A DNA stretch of 27,840 bases from DALYJJ01 sp031969915 (GTDB lineage: Bacteria > Acidobacteriota > Terriglobia > Bryobacterales > Bryobacteraceae): assembly GCA_031969915.1 (NCBI GenBank), contig DALYJJ010000082.1, forward strand, positions 1 to 27,840, written 5' to 3'. Positions 1-8,015 of the stretch are shown in pieces. Made by a program: the position numbers and the translations under genes. A model generated the notes under the pieces. That model was not told where the DNA came from. It saw only the letters and a program-made list of their open reading frames with translations, and ran no database searches. How positions within the stretch are numbered: the stretch's first letter is position 1; every line of letters begins with the position of its first letter.

Positions 1-1226
1 GGCTGCACCACGTCGAACACGGAATCGAACAGCGCCAGGAACTCGCGCGAGGCCTGGGCGTTGGACTTGCCGACCACGCCCGCGTCCATCGCCGTATTCG
101 CGTCGCGGATGAACTCGAAGACCGCGGCCAGGGCCTCGGCCGTATTCAGATCGTCGTCGAGCGCCTCCTCAAACTGATGCCGCGCCTGCTCGATTCGCCG
201 TGCGAACGCCTCATTCCCGCTCTCCGGCAGCGCGTCGGTATCCAGCCGCAGGGAGAAACTCCGCAGCCGCTCGATCGACGCCGCTGCGCCCTTCAGCCCG
301 TCGAAGGTGAAGTTCAGTTTCTTGCGGTAGGGCACGGATGCGAGCAGGTAGCGCACCACCTCGGGCGTGTAGCCGCGCTCCATCAGGTCGCGCAGCGTAA
401 AGAAGTTCCCGAGCGACTTGGACATCGTCTGCCCCTCGACGATCAGATGCTCGGAGTGCAGCCAGTAGCGCGCGAACGGCTGCCCGGTGATGGCCTCGCT
501 CTGGGCGATTTCGTTCTCATGGTGCGGAAACTGCAAATCGACGCCGCCCGCGTGCACGTCGAGCGTCTCGCCCAGGTACTTCATCGCCATCGCCGAACAT
601 TCGATGTGCCAGCCCGGACGGCCGTCGCCGAGCGGCGTCTCCCAGAAGGGCTCATCGCCCTTGCGCGCCTTCCACAGCACGAAGTCGCGCACGTTGTCCT
701 TGTCGTACTTGTCGGTGTCCACCCGCGCTCCCGCCCGGATGCCGCTGAAGTCGATGTGCGACAGCTTCCCGTACTCCGGGAACTGCGCGATGCGGTAGTA
801 GGTGGACCCTTCGCTCTCGTAGGTGAAGCCCCTCTCGCTGAGCTTCTGAATGGCCTCGACCATCTCGGAAATGTGCTCCGTGGCCCGCACCACGCGCTCC
901 GGCTTTTCGAGCCGCATCTTCGAGGTGTCCTCGAAGAAAGCCTTCTCGTAGGCCGCCGTGTATTCCGGCAGGGACTTGGCCGCGGCGCCTGCTTCCTTGA
1001 TGATCCGGTCGTCCACGTCGGTGATGTTCATCACGTGATAGAGACGGTAGCCGCGATACTGCAGCCAGCGGCGGAGCAGGTCCTGGAAGGTGAACGTCCG
1101 CAGGTTTCCGATGTGGACGAAGTTCCAGACCGTCGGTCCGCAGGTGTACATGCGAACCTCACCGGGCGTTTGCGGAACGAACGGTTCCACCTCCTGGCTG
1201 AGCGTGTTATAGAAGCGCAAACCCAT
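1..1226 (-). CDS. cysS: Cysteinyl-tRNA synthetase, C-terminus cut by window edge
   Basis: Charges tRNA-Cys with cysteine in the cytoplasm, using ATP. About 408 codons are visible. The protein begins MGLRFYNTLSQEVEPF and carries the class I signatures: the CGPTVWNFVHIGN segment with the HIGH-type motif near residue 35, and TMSKSLGN, the KMSKS loop. The zinc-ligand region is present as GWHIECSAM followed by FPHHENEIAQ. The frame stays open to position 1, so the anticodon-binding C-terminus lies outside the window. The ATG at 1226-1224 gives the standard family N-terminus. There is no clear Shine-Dalgarno, but a TACCAT hexamer lies at 1249-1244 on this strand, implying a very short leader. It is divergent from tgt across 63 bp. 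The call is secure; only the 3' end is missing. Confidence 0.96.
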   Translation of the reverse strand, partial: MGLRFYNTLSQEVEPFVPQTPGEVRMYTCGPTVWNFVHIGNLRTFTFQDLLRRWLQYRGYRLYHVMNITDVDDRIIKEAGAAAKSLPEYTAAYEKAFFEDTSKMRLEKPERVVRATEHISEMVEAIQKLSERGFTYESEGSTYYRIAQFPEYGKLSHIDFSGIRAGARVDTDKYDKDNVRDFVLWKARKGDEPFWETPLGDGRPGWHIECSAMAMKYLGETLDVHAGGVDLQFPHHENEIAQSEAITGQPFARYWLHSEHLIVEGQTMSKSLGNFFTLRDLMERGYTPEVVRYLLASVPYRKKLNFTFDGLKGAAASIERLRSFSLRLDTDALPESGNEAFARRIEQARHQFEEALDDDLNTAEALAAVFEFIRDANTAMDAGVVGKSNAQASREFLALFDSVFDVVQ

Positions 1227-1277
1227 AAAAGACCAATGTTTCGATGGTAGCAGAGGGGCGGGGAACGGGCCGCTTCG

Positions 1278-1283
1278 TACAAT
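1278..1283 (+). promoter_or_regulatory. Candidate -10 element of tgt
   Basis: TACAAT lies 6 nt upstream of the tgt GTG codon. No convincing -35 box is visible about 17 nt further upstream, and there is no Shine-Dalgarno between it and the start. If used, the transcript would begin at or next to the GTG, making the mRNA leaderless. This is inference from one hexamer, supported by similar placements at three other genes in the window. Confidence 0.4.
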
Positions 1284-1289
1284 GAGACA

Positions 1290-2429
1290 GTGAAGGCTCT
1301 TCGCTTTGAGATCGTCGCGCGCTGCCCGCACACGGGCGCTCGCGCCGGCCGGCTCCACACGCCGCATGGGGTCGTCGATACACCTGTGTTTATGCCCGTC
1401 GGCACGGCGGCGAGCGTGAAGGGCGTGATGCCGCGCGACCTGGAAGGCGAACTCGACGCGAAGATCATCCTCGCCAACACCTACCATCTCTACCTTCGTC
1501 CCGGTCACGAGCGGATCGCTCGTCTCGGCGGCCTGCACAAGTTCATGCACTGGCCGCGAGCGATTCTCACCGACTCCGGCGGCTTCCAGGTGTTCAGCCT
1601 GAACGGCCTGCGGAAGATCTCGGAAGAAGGCGTGCTGTTCCGCTCGCACTTGAATGGCGACGCGCACCTGTTCACGCCCGAATCGACGGTGGACACGCAA
1701 CTCGCCTTCGGCAGCGACATCATGATGGTGCTCGACGAGTGCCTCGCCTATCCCGCCAGTCACGAAGCGTCCGCCGTCTCCTCCGATCTCACGGTCCGCT
1801 GGGCGCGCCGCGCGTTTGCGCACTATCGCGACCAGTGCGAGAGGATCGAAACGCGCCACGCGCTCTTCCCCATCGTCCAGGGCGGCATGTTCCCCGACCT
1901 GCGCCGGCGCTGCGCCGAACAACTTCTCGAACTCGACGCCGAGGGCTACGCGATCGGCGGCCTCTCGGTGGGCGAACCCCGCGCTCTTAGCCTGGAGATG
2001 ACTGAAGCCGCCGCGCCGCTGCTCCCCGAGGACCGCCCCCGCTACGTCATGGGTGTCGGCATGCCCGAAGAACTCGGCGAGTACGTGGCGCGCGGGGTGG
2101 ACATGATGGACTGCGTGCTGCCCACGCGCAACGCGCGCAACGGCTGCCTGTTCACCTCGCGCGGCCGCGTGATCATCAAGCAGGCGCGCTATCGGGAAGA
2201 CGATCAGCCGCTCGACGCGAACTGCCGCTGCTACACCTGTGCGCACTTCTCCCGCGCCTACTTACGCCATTTGTTCCAGTCCGGGGAGATCCTCTTTTCC
2301 ACCCTCGCCACAATCCACAACCTAAGCCACTACCTTGACAGGATGAAGCAGATGCGAGAGTCTATTGGCTTCGGGACATTTCCGGCTTTCTTGAAGGCGG
2401 TTCACTCCCAGGCAGAAGAGGACAGTTAG
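1290..2429 (+). CDS. tgt: tRNA-guanine transglycosylase (queuine tRNA-ribosyltransferase)
   Basis: Swaps guanine 34 for the queuine precursor preQ1 in GUN-anticodon tRNAs. The 379-aa length is normal for bacterial Tgt. Visible motifs are DSGGFQVFSL with catalytic Asp95, the preQ1-recognition segment VQGGMF near 196-201, GGLSVGE, DCVLPTRNARNG with the nucleophile Asp at 274, and the zinc set Cys312, Cys314, Cys317 and His343 (CRCYTC then IHN). Translation starts at GTG 1290; upstream codons give no family homology, and a TACAAT hexamer sits 6 nt away. It is followed after 89 bp by yajC-secD-secF, the same order seen in many bacteria, so co-transcription is possible. No queA is present nearby. 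No missing catalytic residue was seen. Confidence 0.97.
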   Translation: MKALRFEIVARCPHTGARAGRLHTPHGVVDTPVFMPVGTAASVKGVMPRDLEGELDAKIILANTYHLYLRPGHERIARLGGLHKFMHWPRAILTDSGGFQVFSLNGLRKISEEGVLFRSHLNGDAHLFTPESTVDTQLAFGSDIMMVLDECLAYPASHEASAVSSDLTVRWARRAFAHYRDQCERIETRHALFPIVQGGMFPDLRRRCAEQLLELDAEGYAIGGLSVGEPRALSLEMTEAAAPLLPEDRPRYVMGVGMPEELGEYVARGVDMMDCVLPTRNARNGCLFTSRGRVIIKQARYREDDQPLDANCRCYTCAHFSRAYLRHLFQSGEILFSTLATIHNLSHYLDRMKQMRESIGFGTFPAFLKAVHSQAEEDS

Positions 2430-2518
2430 ATCTCATTTGCCGAGGTAATGACCTCATACTCATCTCCGAGGAAAGGTGTTCGGCCGAGCCACGCTCGCAG
2501 GCCGTAAAGGGTTTTCGC

Positions 2519-2833
2519 GTGCCATTCAGCTTTCTGCTCGCTCAAGCTCCCGGGCCTGCGAACTCGCTGCTGAGTTTTCTCCCCATCGTCCTGATCTTCG
2601 CCATCTTCTATTTCCTGCTGTTCCTCCCCATGCAGCGGCAGAAGAAAGCGCAGCAGAAGATGCTCACCGAACTCAAGAACGGGGACGCGGTCGTCACCAG
2701 CGGTGGACTTCTTGGTACCATCGTTGCGATCAACTCGGATGACACCCTGATCCTCCGTGTGAAACCCGACAACCTGAAACTGCAAGTCACGCGCAGCTCG
2801 GTGGCGGGGCTGGTGAAGGAAGACAAGCAATAG
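2519..2833 (+). CDS. yajC: Sec translocon accessory protein YajC
   Basis: YajC is a small inner-membrane partner of SecDF in the Sec preprotein translocation machinery. The 104-aa product has a short N-terminal stretch, one strong hydrophobic helix at about residues 20-40 (FLPIVLIFAIFYFLLFLP), then the conserved basic motif PMQRQKKAQQKM and the VVTSGGLLGTI segment typical of the family. The start is GTG 2519; the frame has no better ATG that keeps the membrane helix. The 3' end is only 3 bp before secD, which indicates co-translation in one operon. The 89-bp gap after tgt contains a small inverted repeat (GAGGT-4 nt-ACCTC at 2442-2455) of unknown meaning. Confidence 0.95.
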   Translation: MPFSFLLAQAPGPANSLLSFLPIVLIFAIFYFLLFLPMQRQKKAQQKMLTELKNGDAVVTSGGLLGTIVAINSDDTLILRVKPDNLKLQVTRSSVAGLVKEDKQ

Positions 2834-2836
2834 CAC

Positions 2837-4450
2837 ATGAGAGTACGAACGAAATTCATCCTGATCGCCGCGGTGGTGCTGGCCGCCATTCTGGGTATCA
2901 CAGGCTTTCCGAAGTCCGCCGGCGCACTGAAGACGAATGTCGGCCAGAACATCAAGCTAGGTCTCGACCTGAAGGGTGGCAGCCACCTGATCCTGCAGGT
3001 GCAGGTGCAGGACGCCGTGAAGGCGGAGGCCGCGCAGACCATCGAGCGGCTGAAGGAAGACCTGGACAAGGCGAAGATCCCCTTCGCCTCGATGGACGCC
3101 ACCGAGGCCGCTCGGATTGAAGACGCCGACAATGTGGCGATCCTAGTCAAGGGTGTGCCGTCTGAGCGCGCCGGCGACTTCCGCTCGGCCGTGAATGAGC
3201 GCTATCCGAGTTGGAACGTCAGCCCGACCAGTTCCACCGAGTACCGGCTGACCATGAAGCCCACCGAATTGCTCGCGCTCAAGGGCGACACGGTGAAGCG
3301 CAGTATCGACACCATCAACCAGCGCATTAACGGCCTCGGGCTGACTGAGCCGACCATCCAGCAGCACGGGCGCGCCGACGCGGAGTACGAAATCCTGGTG
3401 CAGCTTCCGGGCGTCGACGATCCGGCGCGCGTGAAGCAGATCATGCAGACCGCGGCCATGCTTGAACTCTACGAGGTGAAGGACGGGCCCTTCCCCAGCC
3501 GTGAAGCCCTGCTCGCCAAGACGAGCGGCGTGCTGCCCCTGGGAACCAAACCGCTCCCGTCCATCGTGCGCGCGGGAGAAACAGGCGAAGCCTGGTACCT
3601 GGTATCGCGCGTTCCCGTGATTACCGGCCGCGACCTGCGCGACTCGCGTCCCAGCCAGGACGAGTTCGGCAAGTGGGAGACCAGCTTCGTGCTGACGCAG
3701 GACGCCAAGGGACGCTTCGGCCGCTTCACGGAGTCCAACATCGGCAACCGCCTGGCGATCGTGCTGGATGGCAAAGTCCGTAGCGCTCCGACGATTCAGA
3801 ACCGGATCGACGATCAAGGCCGTATCACGGGCGCGGGTAGCCAGCAGGAGGCTTCCGACCTGGCGCTCGTTCTGCGGGCCGGTTCTTTGCCGGCCGGGAT
3901 TGTGTATCTGGAAGAGCGCACCATCGGCCCGTCGCTCGGTGCGGATTCGATCCGCCAGGGCCTGGTGGCCGGTATCGTCGGCCTCGCGCTGGTGATCGCC
4001 GTGATGCTGGTTTACTACAAGGGTTCTGGCGTCAACGCCGTGCTGGCGCTGCTGTTGAACACGGTGCTCACCATCTCCGCGCTTGCCTACTTCGACGCCG
4101 TTTGGACGCTGCCGGGAATTGCCGGGCTGATCCTCAGCATCGGCATGGCGGTGGATTCGAACGTGCTGATCTTCGAACGAATCCGCGAAGAACTTCGCGG
4201 CGGCAAGGCTCCGGCCGCCGCCGTTTCCTCCGGGTTCGACCGCGCCTTCATCACCATCATCGACACCCACGTGACGACGGTGGTGGCAAGCGCCTTTCTG
4301 TTCATGTTCGGCACCGGCCCGGTGAAGGGCTTTGCCGTCACCTTGGTCATCGGTTTGTTGGCCAACCTGTTTACCGCGGTCTTCGTGTCGCGGGCGATGT
4401 TCGACTTTTCGCTGAGCCGTCAGCCGCGATCGGCGACGCTCAGCATTTGA
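2837..4450 (+). CDS. secD: Protein translocase subunit SecD
   Basis: SecD is the larger half of the SecDF proton-driven pump, which helps pull preproteins across the inner membrane. At 537 aa it is somewhat shorter than the E. coli protein but within the family range. TM1 covers about residues 7-23, followed by the family signature GLDLKGGSHL at 42-51. A large periplasmic P1 region includes INQRINGLGLTEPTIQ and LDGKVRSAPTI. The C-terminal five-helix RND-like bundle has IGMAVDSNVLIFERIREEL, carrying the conserved Asp of the proton path. The ATG at 2837 follows yajC by 3 bp. A 69-bp spacer separates it from secF, so SecD and SecF are separate proteins here rather than fused. Confidence 0.97.
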   Translation: MRVRTKFILIAAVVLAAILGITGFPKSAGALKTNVGQNIKLGLDLKGGSHLILQVQVQDAVKAEAAQTIERLKEDLDKAKIPFASMDATEAARIEDADNVAILVKGVPSERAGDFRSAVNERYPSWNVSPTSSTEYRLTMKPTELLALKGDTVKRSIDTINQRINGLGLTEPTIQQHGRADAEYEILVQLPGVDDPARVKQIMQTAAMLELYEVKDGPFPSREALLAKTSGVLPLGTKPLPSIVRAGETGEAWYLVSRVPVITGRDLRDSRPSQDEFGKWETSFVLTQDAKGRFGRFTESNIGNRLAIVLDGKVRSAPTIQNRIDDQGRITGAGSQQEASDLALVLRAGSLPAGIVYLEERTIGPSLGADSIRQGLVAGIVGLALVIAVMLVYYKGSGVNAVLALLLNTVLTISALAYFDAVWTLPGIAGLILSIGMAVDSNVLIFERIREELRGGKAPAAAVSSGFDRAFITIIDTHVTTVVASAFLFMFGTGPVKGFAVTLVIGLLANLFTAVFVSRAMFDFSLSRQPRSATLSI

Positions 4451-4519
4451 GATCAAAGATTGGGAACTTAATTACGGGGCCGGTGTCTATACCTCACAAA
4501 GCGCCGGCTAGACGCGCAG

Positions 4520-5725
4520 ATGGAACTGTTTAAGCAGACAAACATAGACTTTCTCAAGCGGACGCCGCTGACGCTGGGCCTCTCCATCCTGTTGATGGCG
4601 GTCAGCATCGTCTCGCTCGTCGCCAAGGGCGGGCCGAACTACGGAATCGACTTTCGCGGCGGCACCATGGTGTACGTGATGTTCTCGAGCGAACCTCCCG
4701 TCCAGCAGATTCGCTCGGCGCTTGGCCAGGTGCTGACCGGCGAAGTTTCGGTGACCACCATCAAGGACGCCGCCGCCGGCACGGCCAACGAAGTGGTCAT
4801 CGCGACCGAGCTGAAGGACGAGAAGTCGCTCGACCTGGCGCGCCAGACCATCACCCGCACGTTGCAGGAGCGGTTCGCGAACACGGGCACCAAGCTCGAT
4901 TTCAACAACGCCAGCCGGCAGGAGACGATTGACCGCCTGCGGGATCCGTTGGCGCGGGCGGGCGCCGGACTCAACGACGAGCAACTCGGACAACTCGTCG
5001 ACGGCATGCGGAATTTCCGCGACCAGCAGCGATCCGGCGTGCTGCGCAGTTTTGACGAAGTGAGCGGCGTGGCGGGCATGACACCGGCCATCAAGACGGT
5101 GCTCTCGCAGGAACTCGGTCTCGCGCCGTTCGGGATCCGCCAGGTGGAGATCGTCGGTCCGAAGGCCGGCGAGGATCTGCGGCGGCAGGCGTTCCTGGCC
5201 ACGGTGTACGCGCTCGGCGGCATGCTGGTTTACATCGCATTCCGGTTTGAGTTCATCGCCGGCGTGGCGGCGGTGTTGGCGATCATCCATGACACGCTGA
5301 TCACGATCGGTTTCTTCTCGCTGTTCAACATTGAGATCTCGCTCACCGTCATCGCGGCGCTGCTGACCTTGATCGGCTATTCGATGAACGACAAGATCGT
5401 GATCTTCGACCGAGTGCGCGAAAACCGCGGCCTGCATCGCCGGGGCGAGTTGCGGGCGCTGGTGAACACCAGCATCAACCAGACGTTGAGCCGCACGATT
5501 CTGACGGCGGGTCCGACGCTGCTGTGCACGGTCGCGTTATACTTCCTCGGCGGCCCGGTGCTGGCAGGCATCGCGATTACGCTGTTTATCGGTATCATCG
5601 TCGGGACGTACTCTTCGATCTTCATCGCGAGTGCGATTTTGGTGGCCTGGCACAAGTATCAGGATTCGCGGAAGAAGCCGGCTGCGGCGCCGGCCGTCGA
5701 GACAGCGGCCCGGAAGGGGCGTTGA
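4520..5725 (+). CDS. secF: Protein translocase subunit SecF with enlarged periplasmic region
   Basis: SecF is the partner of SecD. Typical features are TM1 at about 15-35, the GIDFRGGTM signature at 42-50, the IVGPKAGEDLRR motif at 211-222, and the bundle with LIGYSMNDKIVIFDRVREN at 284-302 holding the conserved Asp and Arg. At 401 aa it is about 80 residues longer than E. coli SecF (323 aa). The extra length lies between the first periplasmic beta segment and the VGPK motif, roughly residues 115-200. It is rich in charged and polar residues (TLQERF, NNASRQET, GMRNFRDQQRSG) and looks helical. The start is ATG 4520. No strong Shine-Dalgarno is visible in the 69-bp spacer, although a motif at 4481-4494 recurs upstream of the third exbD. 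Confidence 0.95.
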   Translation: MELFKQTNIDFLKRTPLTLGLSILLMAVSIVSLVAKGGPNYGIDFRGGTMVYVMFSSEPPVQQIRSALGQVLTGEVSVTTIKDAAAGTANEVVIATELKDEKSLDLARQTITRTLQERFANTGTKLDFNNASRQETIDRLRDPLARAGAGLNDEQLGQLVDGMRNFRDQQRSGVLRSFDEVSGVAGMTPAIKTVLSQELGLAPFGIRQVEIVGPKAGEDLRRQAFLATVYALGGMLVYIAFRFEFIAGVAAVLAIIHDTLITIGFFSLFNIEISLTVIAALLTLIGYSMNDKIVIFDRVRENRGLHRRGELRALVNTSINQTLSRTILTAGPTLLCTVALYFLGGPVLAGIAITLFIGIIVGTYSSIFIASAILVAWHKYQDSRKKPAAAPAVETAARKGR

Positions 5726-5808
5726 TCCGGACCGTGGATCTGTTGTAAAAGGGTTAACTTTACCGGGCGGTGTCAGAGAGCCGCCGGGCGGGTAGGAAAG
5801 GACAGAGC

Positions 5809-6579
5809 ATGTTCGAACAGACGTTCGTGGAAGGGACGGCCAAGACCAACAAGTCCTGGACCGTAATCGTCTCCTTCATCTTTCAGGGGGTCCTGATCGT
5901 TTTGATGATCCTGATCCCGCTGCTGAATCCGGAAGTGCTTCCCAAGTCGCAGCTCACCAGTTTCCTGGTGGCGCCGCCTCCGCCTCCCCCGCCGCCTCCC
6001 CCGCCGGCCGCGGCTGCTCCCGTGAAGGTTGTGAAGGTGATCCCGCGCCAGTTCGACGCCGGCCGCCTGATGGCGCCGAAGGCGATCCCGAAGGAAATCG
6101 CGATGATTAAGGAAGACGAGCTTCCGCCGCCGATGTCGGGCGCGGTGGGCGTGGTCGGCGGCGTGCCGGGCGGCGTGCCCGGCGGAACTGCCGGGGGCGT
6201 CCTTGGCGGTATCATCGGCAGCGTTCCGTCCGCTGCGCCTCCGCCTCCTCCGCCGCCGGTGAAAGAGGCGCCGAAGCCGACTGCTCCCCAGCGCATCAAG
6301 GTCGGCGGCAACGTTCAGCAGGCGAGGTTGATCCGCCAGCCGCGTCCCGTCTATCCGCCGCTCGCCAAGCAGGCGCGCATTCAAGGCACTGTTCGCTTCA
6401 ACGCGATCATCGGCCGCGACGGGACCATCCAGAATCTTACGGTCGTCAGCGGGCACCCGCTTCTGGTTCCCTCGGCGCTCGAAGCGGTGAAACAGTGGGT
6501 GTACCAGCCGACTCTGCTCAACGGCGAGCCGGTCGAGGTCATCACACAAATCGACGTCAACTTCACGCTCAGTCAATAA
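5809..6579 (+). CDS. tonB: TonB-family energy transducer
   Basis: Carries inner-membrane proton-motive energy from ExbB/ExbD to outer-membrane TonB-dependent receptors. The 256-aa product starts at ATG 5809, preceded by GGAAAGGA. A GTG at 5770 in the same frame would add 13 residues but lacks a site. A short cytoplasmic tail is followed by one TM helix at about 17-36 and a proline run (mostly consecutive Pro) near residues 55-65. Next come a glycine-rich GGVPGGVPGG-type stretch near 118-136, a second proline run, and the C-terminal TonB domain. That domain shows YPPLAKQARIQGTV, IIGRDGTIQNLTVVSG, the VKQWVYQPTLLNGEPV segment and a terminal beta strand ITQIDVNFTLSQ. It is first of the tonB-exbB-exbD-exbD-TPR set and 83 bp after secF. 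Confidence 0.93.
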   Translation: MFEQTFVEGTAKTNKSWTVIVSFIFQGVLIVLMILIPLLNPEVLPKSQLTSFLVAPPPPPPPPPPPAAAAPVKVVKVIPRQFDAGRLMAPKAIPKEIAMIKEDELPPPMSGAVGVVGGVPGGVPGGTAGGVLGGIIGSVPSAAPPPPPPPVKEAPKPTAPQRIKVGGNVQQARLIRQPRPVYPPLAKQARIQGTVRFNAIIGRDGTIQNLTVVSGHPLLVPSALEAVKQWVYQPTLLNGEPVEVITQIDVNFTLSQ

Positions 6580-6627
6580 CGCGAAGCAGGCGCCGTAGAT
6601 CAGCTCGGAAGTTGGAGAAAGTTTTTG

Positions 6628-6649
6628 CCGGTGCGCCAAGGCGCATCGG
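6628..6649 (+). other. RNA hairpin in the tonB-exbB spacer
   Basis: CCGGTGCGCC at 6628-6637 pairs with GGCGCATCGG at 6640-6649 (one G-U pair, about nine pairs after allowing a 4-nt loop). No U-run follows, so it is not a classical terminator. It sits in the 106-bp gap just upstream of the exbB ribosome-binding site and may protect or process the mRNA to set different protein levels. Confidence 0.5.
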
Positions 6650-6685
6650 GGAAGTTAGAGTAAACCACTCGCAGGAGAGATAAAG

Positions 6686-7426
6686 ATGCTATTGCAACTT
6701 CAGGTTTGGGCGCTGATGCTGCTTCAGGAAGCGGCCCCAGCGGTCAGCTTCGACCCGCGCCACATTTGGGCGACCATGACCCCGGTCGGTAAGGGCGTCG
6801 TGATTGTACTCTTCATCATGTCCGCCTGGTCCATCGGCGTCATGATCGACCGTTTGATCCTCTACTCGGCCGCGCGCAAGCAGTCCCGGCTGTTTGCTCC
6901 CGCCGTGGCCGGCGCGCTGCGCGAAGGCAAGCTCGATGAAGCGATCAAGATCGCGGACCGCTACAAGAAGAGCCACCTGGCGAAGGTCGTCGTCGCCGGT
7001 CTGCAGGAATTTCGCGCGCACCAGCTTGGCGCCGACATTCCGGGTGAAGAGATTGACGCTTCCCGCCGCGCTTTGGAGCGCGCCGAAGCGATCGTCCGCG
7101 CCGAGATGAAGCGCGGCGTCAGCTCGCTCGCCACCATCGGTTCCACGGCTCCGTTCGTCGGTCTGTTCGGCACGGTCGTCGGCATCATCGGCGCCTTCCA
7201 GGGCATCGCCACCGAGAAGAGCGCCGGTCTCGGCGCGGTTTCGGCCGGTATCGCCGAAGCGCTGATCGCCACCGCCATCGGTCTTTTCGTTGCGATCCCC
7301 GGCGTCTGGATGTTCAACTACTTCACGAACCGCATTGAAGCGTTCGACGTCGAGATGGGCAACTCCAGTTCGGAATTGATCGACTACTTCCTGAAGCGGT
7401 CCGCCGCCGCACGGACGGCAAAGTAG
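6686..7426 (+). CDS. exbB: ExbB/TolQ/MotA-family proton channel protein
   Basis: Forms the pentameric inner-membrane scaffold that, with ExbD, converts proton flow into TonB motion. The 246-aa product has a hydrophobic N-terminus, TM1 at about 37-55, and a long cytoplasmic loop with VVVAGLQEFRAHQLG and RRALERAEAIVRAEMKRG. TM2 starts with the family signature TIGSTAPFVGLFGTVVGII, and TM3 contains AEALIATAIGLFVAIPGVWMFNYF. These match the MotA/TolQ/ExbB domain. The ATG at 6686 follows AGGAGA at 6673-6678. A TolQ role cannot be excluded from sequence alone, but the tonB directly upstream, and the absence of tolA/tolB/pal here, favour ExbB. Confidence 0.93.
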   Translation: MLLQLQVWALMLLQEAAPAVSFDPRHIWATMTPVGKGVVIVLFIMSAWSIGVMIDRLILYSAARKQSRLFAPAVAGALREGKLDEAIKIADRYKKSHLAKVVVAGLQEFRAHQLGADIPGEEIDASRRALERAEAIVRAEMKRGVSSLATIGSTAPFVGLFGTVVGIIGAFQGIATEKSAGLGAVSAGIAEALIATAIGLFVAIPGVWMFNYFTNRIEAFDVEMGNSSSELIDYFLKRSAAARTAK

Positions 7427-7464
7427 GCGATCGGACAGAAGATAAGGCTTCGCTCCGCGAGTAG

Positions 7465-7505
7465 GTGAACCGGGCTCTTCCTTGCGAAGAGCCCGGGAAC
7501 TTCAC
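7465..7505 (+). other. Strong RNA hairpin in the exbB-exbD spacer
   Basis: CCGGGCTCTTC at 7470-7480 and GAAGAGCCCGG at 7486-7496 form a perfect 11-bp stem with a CTTGC loop. Flanking GTGAA (7465-7469) and TTCAC (7501-7505) can extend it across a 4-nt bulge. No U-tract follows and the exbD ribosome-binding site lies 16 nt downstream. It is more likely an mRNA stability or partial-attenuation element than an end point. Confidence 0.6.
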
Positions 7506-7532
7506 GGGACGCGGGCCTTTGAGGAGGCTCAT

Positions 7533-7979
7533 GTGAGAAAGCAACCAGCCCCGCAAGCTATCGCAGACATCAACGTGACGCCCATGGTGGACGTCATGCT
7601 CGTTCTGCTCATCATCTTCATCGTCATCACGCCGATGTTGTCCAAGGGCGTTTCCGTGGACATGGCGAAGACGAACAACCCCGCCGCGATGGACGCCGCC
7701 GACAAAGAAGATGCGGTGTTGATCGCCGTCACCCGCGACGGCAAGACCTTTCTGGGCACCACGCAGATGCAGCCCGCCGACATGCCGCAGAAGGTGAAAG
7801 ACATGCTCACCAACAAGCTTGACCGCACCGTGTACATCAAGAGCGATGCCCGGGCCCGGTATGAGCGCGTGGTGGAAGTGGTTGATAACCTGCGCGCGGG
7901 CGGCGTCGATCAAATCGGCCTGCTGACCGAGGAAATCAAGCGCGATGCGCCAGCCGCGGCGCCGGCCGGTGGAATGTAA
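7533..7979 (+). CDS. exbD: ExbD/TolR-family protein 1
   Basis: Single-pass inner-membrane protein whose TM aspartate takes part in proton conduction within the ExbB pore. The 148-aa product has the signature DINVTPMVDVMLVLLIIF with the key Asp at residue 20, one TM helix at about 18-38, and a periplasmic ExbD domain ending in the helix-strand segment RYERVVEVVDNLRAGGVDQIGLLTEE. The start is GTG 7533, five nt after GAGGAGG (7521-7527). The ATG at 7531 is immediately followed by a stop, and an upstream in-frame start at 7482 would lie inside the hairpin. The C-terminal tail is rich in Ala and Pro. It is one of three ExbD paralogues and the most divergent of them. Confidence 0.93.
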   Translation: MRKQPAPQAIADINVTPMVDVMLVLLIIFIVITPMLSKGVSVDMAKTNNPAAMDAADKEDAVLIAVTRDGKTFLGTTQMQPADMPQKVKDMLTNKLDRTVYIKSDARARYERVVEVVDNLRAGGVDQIGLLTEEIKRDAPAAAPAGGM

Positions 7980-8015
7980 GAGTCGAGTCGGGTGTTTTTT
8001 TAAGGAGAGATTCCT

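Noticed and set aside
3143..4456. 437-codon minus-strand open frame opposite secD
   Set aside because: His/Arg/Asp-rich shadow without motifs; secD is intact on the other strand.
5883..6311. Glycine/proline-rich minus-strand open frame opposite tonB
   Set aside because: Simply the complement of the proline and glycine codon runs of TonB.
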